Source: MGR-bin208 sp043779285 (GTDB lineage Bacteria; Bacteroidota; Bacteroidia; Chitinophagales; Chitinophagaceae). From it: a stretch of DNA of 13,592 nt. Shown piece by piece: positions 1-7,088 of this stretch; position 1 is the first letter of the stretch, and each line of letters starts with the position of its first letter. The notes beneath the pieces are model-generated. The model was not told the origin of the DNA and ran no database searches. It saw nothing but the letters and a program-made list of their open reading frames with translations. The DNA lies in the NCBI GenBank assembly GCA_043779285.1, contig JAYWEL010000042.1:1-13592 (forward strand). The letters are read 5' to 3'. Position numbers and translations under genes: made by a program.

Positions 1-2
1 TG

Positions 3-674
3 AGTGATGATGTGGTAAAACAAAAATTGGGTATTGGTTTCGGAGCTACCTATGGTAAACGAAACATTAATTTAAATGGGTTGAATTTTGAAGAACAATT
101 TACCGGAAAAGGTTTTAATGTAAATCTTCCAACTGGAGAAGCGGCTTTATCTAATATGAAAGGATTTTTTTCTGCAAATACCGGACTTACTTATAGTGCC
201 AGTAGCGAAAACAGCAATTTTGATTTAGGTGTTGCCGCATTTCATGTTAATAAACCCAGCCAAACTTTTTTGCAAGATGAAAATCAATATTTAGCCATGC
301 GAAAAGTAGTTCATGCTAATTTTGAAACCTATTTGTCTAATGTGGTTGTATTCAATGCAAATGCTGTTCATCAATTTCAAAACCAAGCAAAATATACATC
401 TGTAGGAGCAATTTTTGGTTATTATTTACCATTTCAATCCGGTCTGATGATCAATACGGGAGCTTGGTATTGGATGAATAATGCCATCATACCTTATTTT
501 GGTATCGCAATGAAAGATTTTCAGTTTGGCATATCTTATGACATCACTACTTCCAGATTAACCCAGGCTTTACAAAGACCCCGATCTTTTGAATTAACTT
601 TTATTATCAGAGGGAAAAAAGATCCTGTAGGTATTCAGTCTTATCCGGATGTACTTTCTTATCCGTGGAAATAA
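3..674 (+). CDS. PorP/SprF-family type IX secretion membrane protein, 3' part
   Basis: This is the C-terminal part of an outer-membrane beta-barrel protein resembling the PorP/SprF family, which works with the type IX secretion/gliding machinery of Bacteroidota and anchors proteins at the outer membrane. The reading frame is open to the left edge (codons before the GTG at 12 read S-D-D-V), so the gene starts outside the window and that GTG is not a start. About 224 residues are visible. The evidence is the pattern of alternating hydrophobic/aromatic strands (for example LGIGFGATYG near the edge, VGAIFGYYLPF, IIPYFGIAMKDFQFGISYDITTSRL) and the final strand SFELTFIIRGKK typical of these barrels. 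The family call rests on this overall pattern, not a catalytic motif. Many paralogues occur per genome, so its partner cannot be named. The gene ends well before rimO and is probably unrelated to it. Confidence 0.75.
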   Translation, partial: SDDVVKQKLGIGFGATYGKRNINLNGLNFEEQFTGKGFNVNLPTGEAALSNMKGFFSANTGLTYSASSENSNFDLGVAAFHVNKPSQTFLQDENQYLAMRKVVHANFETYLSNVVVFNANAVHQFQNQAKYTSVGAIFGYYLPFQSGLMINTGAWYWMNNAIIPYFGIAMKDFQFGISYDITTSRLTQALQRPRSFELTFIIRGKKDPVGIQSYPDVLSYPWK

Positions 675-724
675 ATTTTCATCTATTCTTTTATTATACT
701 TTCAAATAGGAAAGTATCATCATG

Positions 725-807
725 TAATACCATCTTGATTTACTAAGTAGTCCAACGCCCGCCTGACCGGACGGGCAGGGACTATGTGTAAATCTTAGAT
801 GGTATTA
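725..807. repeat. 83-bp imperfect inverted repeat with REP-like GC-rich core
   Basis: The two ends are reverse complements. The left arm begins TAATACCATCT (725-735) and the right arm ends AGATGGTATTA (797-807). Inside these, GATTTAC (737-743) pairs with GTAAATC (788-794) and AGTCC (749-753) with GGACT (779-783), with small mismatches between. The centre is a GC-rich palindrome quite unlike its AT-rich surroundings: GCCCG (757-761) and CGGGC (772-776) enclose CC/GG and a short loop, with A771 bulged. It codes for nothing and lies between the porP-like gene and rimO. The structure fits a REP/MITE-like mobile or structural repeat, and a transcript could fold into one long hairpin acting as a boundary between the two genes. 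No clear target-site duplication is visible. Confidence 0.75.
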
Positions 808-941
808 TACCACAGAAAAGCGCATTGGACTATTTACTGTTTATAAGCGGTATAAAATGGATTGTAAACGAGTAAGTCAGCAAAGTATCAGTTGTTCTTT
901 TGCCCTCTGCTAATTTTTACCATGGCCCATTCAGATTTAAT

Positions 942-949
942 TAACTTTG
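942..949 (+). promoter_or_regulatory. Possible -7 promoter element of rimO (TAACTTTG)
   Basis: TAACTTTG matches the Bacteroidota -7 consensus TAnnTTTG exactly and ends nine bases before the chosen rimO ATG at 959. A transcript starting just downstream would have almost no leader. No convincing -33 TTTG is seen at the usual spacing, so the call is tentative. Confidence 0.4.
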
Positions 950-958
950 CTGCCATTT

Positions 959-2269
959 ATGAAAGTAAGAACATTAAAGAAAGACAAGGTAAATATCATC
1001 ACCCTTGGTTGCAGTAAGAACATGGTGGATAGTGAAGTGTTGAGCGGACAACTATTAGCTAATGATATAAATGTGGTGCATGAAAATAAAAAATTCGATC
1101 ACAATATTGTTGTGGTGAATACTTGCGGATTTATTGAAAAAGCCAAAGAAGAATCTATCAATACCATTTTAGATCAGCTTGAATTGAAGCGACGTGGTAA
1201 ACTGGACAAAGTATATGTGACCGGTTGCTTAAGCGAACGGTATAAGAATAATCTGGAAGAAGAAATGCCCGAAGTGGATGCCTTTTTTGGTACCATGGAA
1301 TTACCCATGATTTTAAAACAATTTGAAGCCGATTATAAAACCGAATTGCTGGGTGAACGTTTATTAGCTACACCAAAACATTATGCCTATTTAAAAATTT
1401 CGGAAGGTTGTAATCGCACCTGCTCATTCTGTGCTATTCCATTGATGCGTGGTAAACATGTGAGCAAACCCATTGAAGAACTGGTTAAAGAGGCTGAAGG
1501 ATTAGTGAAAAAGGGTGTAAAGGAAGTGATGCTGATTGCACAGGAACTGACTTATTATGGATTGGATCTGTATAAAAAAAGAATGCTTTCTGAATTATTA
1601 AATAAGTTGGCAGATGTGGAAGGCCTGGAGTGGATCCGTTTACATTATGCTTATCCATCAAAATTCCCGATCGAAGTATTGGATGTAATGAAGGATAGAA
1701 CAAACATTTGCAATTACCTGGATATACCCTTGCAACATGCTTCCAATAATATGCTGAAAGCTATGAATAGGCAAATCACCCGTGAAGAAATGGAAGAGCT
1801 TTTGGATGCTATTCGGGCAAAGGTACCGGGTATCTGTATTCGCACCACATTGATTGCTGGTTTCCCCGGTGAAACCCTCGATGATATTGAAGAATTGAAA
1901 CAATTCCTGCTTGGCCAACGATTTGATCGGGTAGGAGTATTTACATACTCACACGAAGAAGGCACCAGTGGATTTGAACTTTTGGATGATGTGCCTGCGG
2001 AAGAAAAAGAACGGAGGGCTCAGGAGATCATGGAAGTGCAGCAGGATATTTCTTTAGAGAAAAATCAAGAGAAAGTTGGGAAGATTTTTAAAGTGATGAT
2101 CGATAAAAAAGAAGCGGGCAGATACATTGGCCGTACAGAATTTGACAGTGTGGAAGTGGACAATGAAGTAGTGATTCAAAGTAAAAAGAAATTAGCGATC
2201 GGTGATTTTGTACAGGTAAAAATTATCAAAGCTTTTGATTATGACCTGGAAGGAGAAGTAGTTGCTTAA
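959..2269 (+). CDS. rimO: Ribosomal protein S12 methylthiotransferase RimO
   Basis: RimO is a radical-SAM enzyme that adds a methylthio group to the conserved aspartate of ribosomal protein uS12, using two [4Fe-4S] clusters in the cytoplasm. The 436-residue product has the full domain order. An N-terminal methylthiotransferase domain carries the three cluster cysteines C18 (LGCSKN), C56 (NTCGF) and C90 (VTGCLSERY). The radical-SAM domain has C151, C155 and C158 (CNRTCSFC). A C-terminal TRAM domain covers about 369-436. The stretch GRTEFDSVEVDNEV near residue 391 is characteristic of RimO rather than the tRNA enzyme MiaB. The frame is open upstream to a TTG at 947, but the ATG at 959 gives the usual family N-terminus and the upstream bases overlap a promoter-like octamer. 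The gene stands alone and converges on the PLP-enzyme gene across a 118-base gap with no strong terminator. Confidence 0.95.
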   Translation: MKVRTLKKDKVNIITLGCSKNMVDSEVLSGQLLANDINVVHENKKFDHNIVVVNTCGFIEKAKEESINTILDQLELKRRGKLDKVYVTGCLSERYKNNLEEEMPEVDAFFGTMELPMILKQFEADYKTELLGERLLATPKHYAYLKISEGCNRTCSFCAIPLMRGKHVSKPIEELVKEAEGLVKKGVKEVMLIAQELTYYGLDLYKKRMLSELLNKLADVEGLEWIRLHYAYPSKFPIEVLDVMKDRTNICNYLDIPLQHASNNMLKAMNRQITREEMEELLDAIRAKVPGICIRTTLIAGFPGETLDDIEELKQFLLGQRFDRVGVFTYSHEEGTSGFELLDDVPAEEKERRAQEIMEVQQDISLEKNQEKVGKIFKVMIDKKEAGRYIGRTEFDSVEVDNEVVIQSKKKLAIGDFVQVKIIKAFDYDLEGEVVA

Positions 2270-2387
2270 ATTAATTTTTCGGATTGTTTCTTCAATCATT
2301 TAATACTAACTGATAATGCTTCTTTGTTTTTATATGACTATGGCAAATGATTTTTTTTAATGAACTCGGCATAATCCTAAATTCATA

Positions 2388-3506
2388 TCAGGTAGTTATA
2401 ATCCGGTCTCTGGCAATGTTTTTCCATGAACCATTACAGATACCATTTTCAACAATCAAAACACGATCGTACAAAGCTACAGTAGGGCAAATATGGTAAG
2501 GAATTCCATACAGCACATCGCCCGGATTAAATGAGTGATCCGTTTTATTTTCCAAAACAAGGTGTTCTTCACTTTGTCCAATTGCATTCAGCAATACATG
2601 TTCCGGAAAGAAAACCCGTTTTGAAATATCATTTTCGGCAGCAACTGATTTATGCCCGAGATCGGTACTAACCTTGCCGGGTTCTGGTAAAGAAATCACT
2701 CTGGTAATCAGCATTGCTGCCAGAACAAATTCCTGCTCCGGGCAAAGAGTTGAATAACCATGATCCCAATAAATAAATGTACCCGGACTACATTCTATTT
2801 CTTCCCGTTTGCAATGCACCGAAAAGGCAGGTGAACCACCGGCAATGATGATGGGTTTTGGAAATCCTTCAAGCACAATTCTTTCCGATAGCAATTCAAC
2901 TTTGGCAAATGCTTCATCACAAGCTTTCTTCTTTTCTTCAAAATCAGCATGGCGTATATGACCATCATATGCATGCAAGCCTTTTATATCCATCCCACTT
3001 GCGGTGGAACAAAAACGATAGATTTCCAATGCTTCGTCTCCGGGTGCAATGCCGGTCCGGTTCATGCCCACATTCAAATCGAGATAAACCGAAATGGTCA
3101 AACCTGCATCAGTAAAGGCTATTGATTGTTCTGCGGCAGATAGCAAATTATCTGTCAGGCAGGAATATTCTGTCTCCGGATATTTTTTAATCAGTTCAAT
3201 AAACCGTTTCAGTTTTGGACCAATAGCCTGATAAGCCAATACAACGTCTTTGGCTTTTTGCAGGCCCAGCATTTCTGCTTCAGCAATTGTTGCAGTTTTA
3301 AATTTGTTTATACCGGCATCCATCATCAGCCTCGCCGCTTCGGCACACTTATGCGTTTTTATATGTGGTCGCAGCCGATTGATATCGCCGATCATGTTGA
3401 TAGCTGTTTGAATATTGGCGACCACCCGATCCGGGAAAACCAATAATGCAGGAGAATCTATCTCTGCAATATTGTCAACAGTATACCAATGTTTATTAGT
3501 GCTCAT
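2388..3506 (-). CDS. Fold-type III PLP enzyme, D-serine dehydratase / D-threonine aldolase family
   Basis: This 372-residue cytoplasmic enzyme belongs to the alanine-racemase-fold family of metal-activated PLP enzymes: D-serine dehydratase (Dsd1-like), D-threonine aldolase and D-threo-3-hydroxyaspartate dehydratase. The PLP Schiff-base lysine should be K50 in RPHIKTHK (46-53). Other family landmarks are GMNRTG (147-152), YDGH (180-183) and the phosphate-binding GGSP (223-226). Near the C-terminus, H338 and C340 (YHICPT) form an H-x-C metal pair. From known structures, H-x-C is the zinc pair of D-serine dehydratases, whereas the characterised Alcaligenes D-threonine aldolase uses H-x-D, so I favour a dehydratase acting on D-serine or a D-3-hydroxy amino acid. 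Its start lies 8 bases after the RidA-family stop, so the two are surely co-transcribed. The exact substrate is unproven. Confidence 0.85.
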   Translation of the reverse strand: MSTNKHWYTVDNIAEIDSPALLVFPDRVVANIQTAINMIGDINRLRPHIKTHKCAEAARLMMDAGINKFKTATIAEAEMLGLQKAKDVVLAYQAIGPKLKRFIELIKKYPETEYSCLTDNLLSAAEQSIAFTDAGLTISVYLDLNVGMNRTGIAPGDEALEIYRFCSTASGMDIKGLHAYDGHIRHADFEEKKKACDEAFAKVELLSERIVLEGFPKPIIIAGGSPAFSVHCKREEIECSPGTFIYWDHGYSTLCPEQEFVLAAMLITRVISLPEPGKVSTDLGHKSVAAENDISKRVFFPEHVLLNAIGQSEEHLVLENKTDHSFNPGDVLYGIPYHICPTVALYDRVLIVENGICNGSWKNIARDRIITT

Positions 3507-3514
3507 CAGAAAAA

Positions 3515-3985
3515 TTAATTCATTTCAAAAATGGCTTCAATTTCTACTGCTACATTGCTTGGCAGGGAACCCATACCTACTGCACTTCTACAACCTACAC
3601 CTAGGTCTTCTCCCCAAACATCTCGAAAAAGTTCACTGCATCCATTAATGATGATAGGATGTTTCGTATAATCTGTTGTACAATTTACCATGCCTAATAA
3701 TTTTACAATACGTACAATTTTTTCGAATCCACCCAACACTTCTTTGATAGATGCCAGCATGGCCAACCCGCATTGACGGGCAGCATAAACACCTTGCTCG
3801 TCTGACAGGTCTGCACCCAATTTTCCCGTAAAGGCAGTGCCATCGTTGTTTACAGAGATATGCCCCGATAAATAAAGTAAATTTCCAACGATCATACATC
3901 TTTTATAAATCCCTTTTGAAGTTGGTAATACGGGTAATTGATAACCCAGTTCTGCCAATCTGTTTTCCAATGCTTGTGTGTCCAT
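3515..3985 (-). CDS. RidA/YjgF/UK114-family enamine/imine deaminase
   Basis: RidA-type proteins are small trimeric enzymes that hydrolyse reactive enamine/imine intermediates, such as 2-aminoacrylate released by PLP dehydratases. The 156-residue product is longer than E. coli RidA (about 128) and fits the longer YjgF subgroup with an N-terminal extension. The conserved C-terminal signature is present: R133 in GCRSAVGMGSLPSNVAVEIEAIF, where the arginine binds the substrate carboxylate and the VEIEA strand follows. NLLYLSGHIS (35-44) is the usual first core strand. An in-frame ATG at 4030 would add 15 residues and overlap the upstream gene's stop. The ATG at 3985 gives the normal family start (MDTQALENRLAELGY) and a 38-base spacer. 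Its place between a hydrolase and a D-amino-acid-type PLP enzyme suggests it clears the dehydratase's enamine product. That role is inferred. Confidence 0.88.
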   Translation of the reverse strand: MDTQALENRLAELGYQLPVLPTSKGIYKRCMIVGNLLYLSGHISVNNDGTAFTGKLGADLSDEQGVYAARQCGLAMLASIKEVLGGFEKIVRIVKLLGMVNCTTDYTKHPIIINGCSELFRDVWGEDLGVGCRSAVGMGSLPSNVAVEIEAIFEMN

Positions 3986-4023
3986 GTTTTTTTTATTGAA
4001 TGAATGTTTTAAAATTAAATCGT

Positions 4024-5931
4024 TTACCAACCAATACCATAATCATCACCATTGTTTGATGATCCTCCCCAAAAACTGCCATGTTTCCAGTCAAAGAAAA
4101 TTGCATTGATTGGGCCGCTGGTACGGTCTCCAAAAGAAAGTTTATATCCCAATAGTTCCAGTTCTTTTTTTATTTTATCGGATGTGTTTCTACCAACCAA
4201 CATGCTCCCTGGCCTTGGTTGCCGGTCACTAATTTTAGTGCCTCCAAGAGATAACCAAAGTTGATTGCTGTTCATATTAGCAGCTTCTGCAGCCTGTTGT
4301 ACATTCATATTAAACTCGGTCATGTTTAAAAAGAATTGCAATAAATTCTGATCCTGTGTATCGCCACCTTGTACTGCAAATGAAAGAAAAGGTTTGCCAT
4401 CTTTTAATGCTAACGAGGGTGTCAGCGTAACTCGGGGCCGTTTGCCTGGGGCAATAACATTAAATGGATTGAATGCAGAATCCAATACAAAGCTTTGCAA
4501 TCGCTGACTCATGCCAATACCCGTTTTGCCTGCAATGCATGCCGGAATCCAGCCACCACTGGGAGTTATAGATACAACCCATCCATCCTTGTCTGCCGCT
4601 TCCACACTGGTTGTTCCTCTCCATAAACGATCGTAATACGCTTCGTCAAGAGGAAGGGAATTATTGTATGCCAGCTGCTGGTCATGCGCCGGAACAAATC
4701 CGCCCTGTTTGGTTTTTGTTGAATCGTATTTGTTTGCCAATTGCTGAATTAATTTATTAAACGGATTTACTTTTCCTTCAAACGGATATGGGTCTCCGGG
4801 TCCAACATAGGGTTTATTCATGGCATCGGTGATTAATTTGGCTCTTTCTTTGGCATAGGTTTTACTCATTAAACCGTTAATCGGAATTTTAGGAGAAAAA
4901 TAAGGATCGCCATAATAAAAATCACGATCTGCAAAAGACAGATTCATGGCCTGGTAAACCGTATGCAGGTACTTGCTACTGTTATACTCCATGGCTTTCA
5001 AATCAAAATTCTCCAGTATGTTTAATGCTTGTAACATGGCTGGGCCCTGAGTCCATTGTTGTAATTTATATACTTCGATACCTTTATAATTAATGGACAT
5101 GGGTTCTTCTTCAATAACTTTCCATTTTGCCAGGTCTTCCATGGTAATCAAGCCACCTTGTTCGGTGCTGCCACGAACGAATTCTTTGGCAATATCACCT
5201 TTATAAAAACGGTCATTCGCCGCCATGATGGCTTCTTTGCGGCTTTTCTTTTTCTTCAACGCTTCCTGTTCCGCTTCCACCATTTTAGAAAGTGTAGCCA
5301 GTAAATCTTTTTGAATAAAAATTTCACCGGCTTCCGGAGCTTCTCTTTTTTCTCCCAAATGAGGTAGAAAAACAGCCTTGCTATAGGGCCATTCCTTGAT
5401 TCTTGCTTTGCCACGTTCAATGCTGTTGGCCGTTGACCCTTCCATCGGATAACCGGCTGCCAGTTCCATAGCCGGTGCCAACACTTCTTTCAAACTCATG
5501 GTTCCATATTCGGCCAGCATATAACAAATACCACCGGCAGTGCCCGGCGTTATCGCTGCCAGCGGACCATACTCTGGTGGGAAATCAAAGCCTTTATTTT
5601 TAAAAAATTCAGGAGTAGCTCCTGTGGGTGCCATACCCAATGCATTGATACCAATGACTTTTTTTGTTTTTGGATTATAGATTAATGCCTGTGTTTCTCC
5701 ACCCCAGCTCAACACATCCCACATGGTGCAGGTTGCTGCAAGCATGGCGCAGGCCGCATCTACGGCGTTGCCACCCCGCTGAAAAATCATCGAACCGGCA
5801 GTTGCAGCCAGCGGTTTCCCGGTAATGGCCATCCAGTTTTTACCATGCAATACGGGTTTTTGTGTTTGCTGTGCAAAACTGTTGACTGTAAAATTGAAAC
5901 CAATTAAAAGTAAAATGAAGAGCCTTTTCAT
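4024..5931 (-). CDS. Secreted gamma-glutamyltransferase-family (Ntn-hydrolase) protein
   Basis: This 635-residue exported protein has the gamma-glutamyltransferase fold, an N-terminal-nucleophile hydrolase made as a precursor that cuts itself before a threonine. The signal peptide is about residues 1-20 (hydrophobic ILLLIGF core, SFA|QQ junction), so it acts in the periplasm or outside. T440 in GTTSVEAAD aligns with the autoprocessing and catalytic threonine of the E. coli TTHYSVVD motif, with S442 where histidine is usual. The glycine pair G522-G523 is kept. Several gamma-glutamate pocket residues are not. The family FREMAP arginine aligns with L98 (NALGMAP), and the paired serines of PLSSMSP align with V501-T502 (PRVTLTP). 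The processing site is intact, but the acyl group hydrolysed may not be gamma-glutamyl. A lysine-rich linker lies at 226-232. It is the first gene of the leftward set with the RidA-family and PLP genes. Confidence 0.88.
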   Translation of the reverse strand: MKRLFILLLIGFNFTVNSFAQQTQKPVLHGKNWMAITGKPLAATAGSMIFQRGGNAVDAACAMLAATCTMWDVLSWGGETQALIYNPKTKKVIGINALGMAPTGATPEFFKNKGFDFPPEYGPLAAITPGTAGGICYMLAEYGTMSLKEVLAPAMELAAGYPMEGSTANSIERGKARIKEWPYSKAVFLPHLGEKREAPEAGEIFIQKDLLATLSKMVEAEQEALKKKKSRKEAIMAANDRFYKGDIAKEFVRGSTEQGGLITMEDLAKWKVIEEEPMSINYKGIEVYKLQQWTQGPAMLQALNILENFDLKAMEYNSSKYLHTVYQAMNLSFADRDFYYGDPYFSPKIPINGLMSKTYAKERAKLITDAMNKPYVGPGDPYPFEGKVNPFNKLIQQLANKYDSTKTKQGGFVPAHDQQLAYNNSLPLDEAYYDRLWRGTTSVEAADKDGWVVSITPSGGWIPACIAGKTGIGMSQRLQSFVLDSAFNPFNVIAPGKRPRVTLTPSLALKDGKPFLSFAVQGGDTQDQNLLQFFLNMTEFNMNVQQAAEAANMNSNQLWLSLGGTKISDRQPRPGSMLVGRNTSDKIKKELELLGYKLSFGDRTSGPINAIFFDWKHGSFWGGSSNNGDDYGIGW

Positions 5932-6052
5932 GTGTTTATTTTTATTATTTTTTAGCTACATTACCGACCGATCGGAAGGGGTATTTTCATGAAAATAGTC
6001 ATCCCGTTTTATGTGTTAACTACCGTTCATGTACTTTCATGTGTTTATTTTT
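5926..6052. repeat. 18-bp direct repeat duplicating the ggt-like gene's start region
   Basis: The same 18 bases (TTTCATGTGTTTATTTTT) occur at 5926-5943 and 6035-6052, 109 bp apart. The first copy spans the start codon of the leftward hydrolase gene. In the second, the corresponding leftward ATG opens a six-codon frame (M-K-V-H-E-R, then stop). This could be a duplicated translation-start segment, an upstream micro-ORF, or repeated binding sites, since TTCATG also recurs at 5986 and 6026. Confidence 0.55.
5982..5997. promoter_or_regulatory. Perfect 16-bp palindrome, candidate operator
   Basis: TATTTTCATGAAAATA equals its own reverse complement. It lies in the divergent control region between the leftward hydrolase gene and the rightward catabolic operon, about 50 bases upstream of the leftward start. 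Its size and two-fold symmetry suit a dimeric transcription factor. A second, shorter palindrome (CCGATCGG) lies just to its left. No regulator gene is in the window, so the binding protein is unknown. Confidence 0.45.
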
Positions 6053-6122
6053 TTTAAAGATAGGGTAGAATTTTAAGCTGAACCATGACATTTGTTTTTA
6101 CTAATTTATGAATACAGCTTAA

Positions 6123-6155
6123 TTTGATTTTTTATTTCAGTTATCACTACATTTA
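6123..6155 (+). promoter_or_regulatory. Possible promoter of the DHDPS-family operon
   Basis: TTTG at 6123-6126 and TACATTTA at 6148-6155 are 21 bases apart and resemble the Bacteroidota -33 TTTG and -7 TAnnTTTG elements, with one mismatch in the -7. A start just downstream would leave a leader of under 10 bases before the ATG at 6170. The match is imperfect in an AT-rich region. Confidence 0.35.
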
Positions 6156-6169
6156 AAGAAATCTATTTT

Positions 6170-7069
6170 ATGACATTTGAATGGAAAGGAGTTTTCCCCG
6201 CACTTACTACAAAATTTACTGCTGAGGATGAATTGGATTTTTCTCTTTTTGAGAAAAATTTATATGCACAACTGGATGCCGGGGTTCATGGAATTGTTTT
6301 GGGAGGATCACTGGGCGAAGCCAGTGTATTGACAACCGGCGAAAAAAAAAGGCTTGTAAAGTTCGCCGTTGAGAAGGTGAATAATAAAATTCCGATTGTA
6401 TTGAATATTGCCGAAGGCAGTACCAGAGAGGCATTGCAACAGGCCGTGTATGCAAAAACATGGGGAGCAGATGGACTGATGCTCCTGCCTCCGATGCGGT
6501 ATAAATCTGATCATCGAGAAACAGTAACTTATTTTAAAACCATTGCCAATTCAACCGATCTGCCCATCATGATTTACAATAACCCCATGGACTATAAAAT
6601 TGAAGTAACCTTGGATATGTTTGATGAATTGCTGGATTGCAAAAACATTCAGGCAGTGAAGGAAAGTACAAGAGATGTGACGAATGTAACCAGAATGAAA
6701 AACCGTTTTGGCGATCGGTATAAAATTCTTTGCGGTGTAGATACATTGGCCATGGAAGAATTGTGTTTGGGTGCCGATGGATGGGTAGCCGGATTGGTTT
6801 GTGCTTTTCCTAAAGAAACGGTTGCCATTTTTAATTTGGTAAATGCTGGAAAAATTGCCGAGGCAACAAAAATATACCGTTGGTTTATGCCTTTGCTGGA
6901 ACTGGATATTCATCCCAAACTAGTCCAGTATATTAAACTGGCCGAAGCACAGGTTGGTTTGGGCAGCGAATATGTGAGAGCACCGAGATTGACTTTGGTT
7001 GGGAAAGAAAGAGAAGAAGTGTTGAAGATCATTCATGATGGAATTGCAGGAAGACCTGTTTTGAATTAA
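6170..7069 (+). CDS. DHDPS/NAL-family protein, probable 1-pyrroline-4-hydroxy-2-carboxylate deaminase
   Basis: This is a 299-residue class I lyase of the dihydrodipicolinate synthase / N-acetylneuraminate lyase family (TIM barrel, cytoplasmic). The Schiff-base lysine is K164 (QAVKEST) and the active-site tyrosine Y136 (IYNNP). The pocket motif GGSLGEAS (45-52) replaces the GTTGES of true DHDPS, which together with LLPPMRYK (105-112) argues against lysine biosynthesis. The next gene is an alpha-ketoglutarate semialdehyde-type dehydrogenase, and a hydroxyproline epimerase homologue lies further right. In that setting the best assignment is the deaminase that converts 1-pyrroline-4-hydroxy-2-carboxylate into alpha-ketoglutarate semialdehyde in trans-4-hydroxy-L-proline breakdown. 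A sugar-acid dehydratase of the same family, also feeding such a dehydrogenase, is the main alternative. It is the first gene of the operon, and 19 bases separate it from the next start. Confidence 0.85.
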   Translation: MTFEWKGVFPALTTKFTAEDELDFSLFEKNLYAQLDAGVHGIVLGGSLGEASVLTTGEKKRLVKFAVEKVNNKIPIVLNIAEGSTREALQQAVYAKTWGADGLMLLPPMRYKSDHRETVTYFKTIANSTDLPIMIYNNPMDYKIEVTLDMFDELLDCKNIQAVKESTRDVTNVTRMKNRFGDRYKILCGVDTLAMEELCLGADGWVAGLVCAFPKETVAIFNLVNAGKIAEATKIYRWFMPLLELDIHPKLVQYIKLAEAQVGLGSEYVRAPRLTLVGKEREEVLKIIHDGIAGRPVLN

Positions 7070-7088
7070 GAATTGATAATTAAGAGTT

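Noticed and set aside
696..717. ATACTTTC/GAAAGTAT hairpin after the porP-like gene as a terminator
   Set aside because: Eight-pair AT-rich stem with no following T-run; too weak to call.
2282..2297. GATTG/CAATC hairpin between rimO and the PLP gene
   Set aside because: Only five pairs and no T-tract; expected by chance in AT-rich DNA.
3986..4030. Extended RidA-family start at 4030
   Set aside because: Would add 15 residues unlike the family N-terminus and overlap the upstream stop; the ATG at 3985 fits better.
6551..6913. 120-residue open frame on the minus strand
   Set aside because: Lies wholly inside the DHDPS-family gene; cysteine/histidine/phenylalanine-rich antisense composition with no recognisable motif.
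6170..7069. True dihydrodipicolinate synthase (lysine biosynthesis)
   Set aside because: GGSLGEAS replaces the GTTGES pocket, and the gene is in a catabolic operon with a KGSADH-type dehydrogenase.
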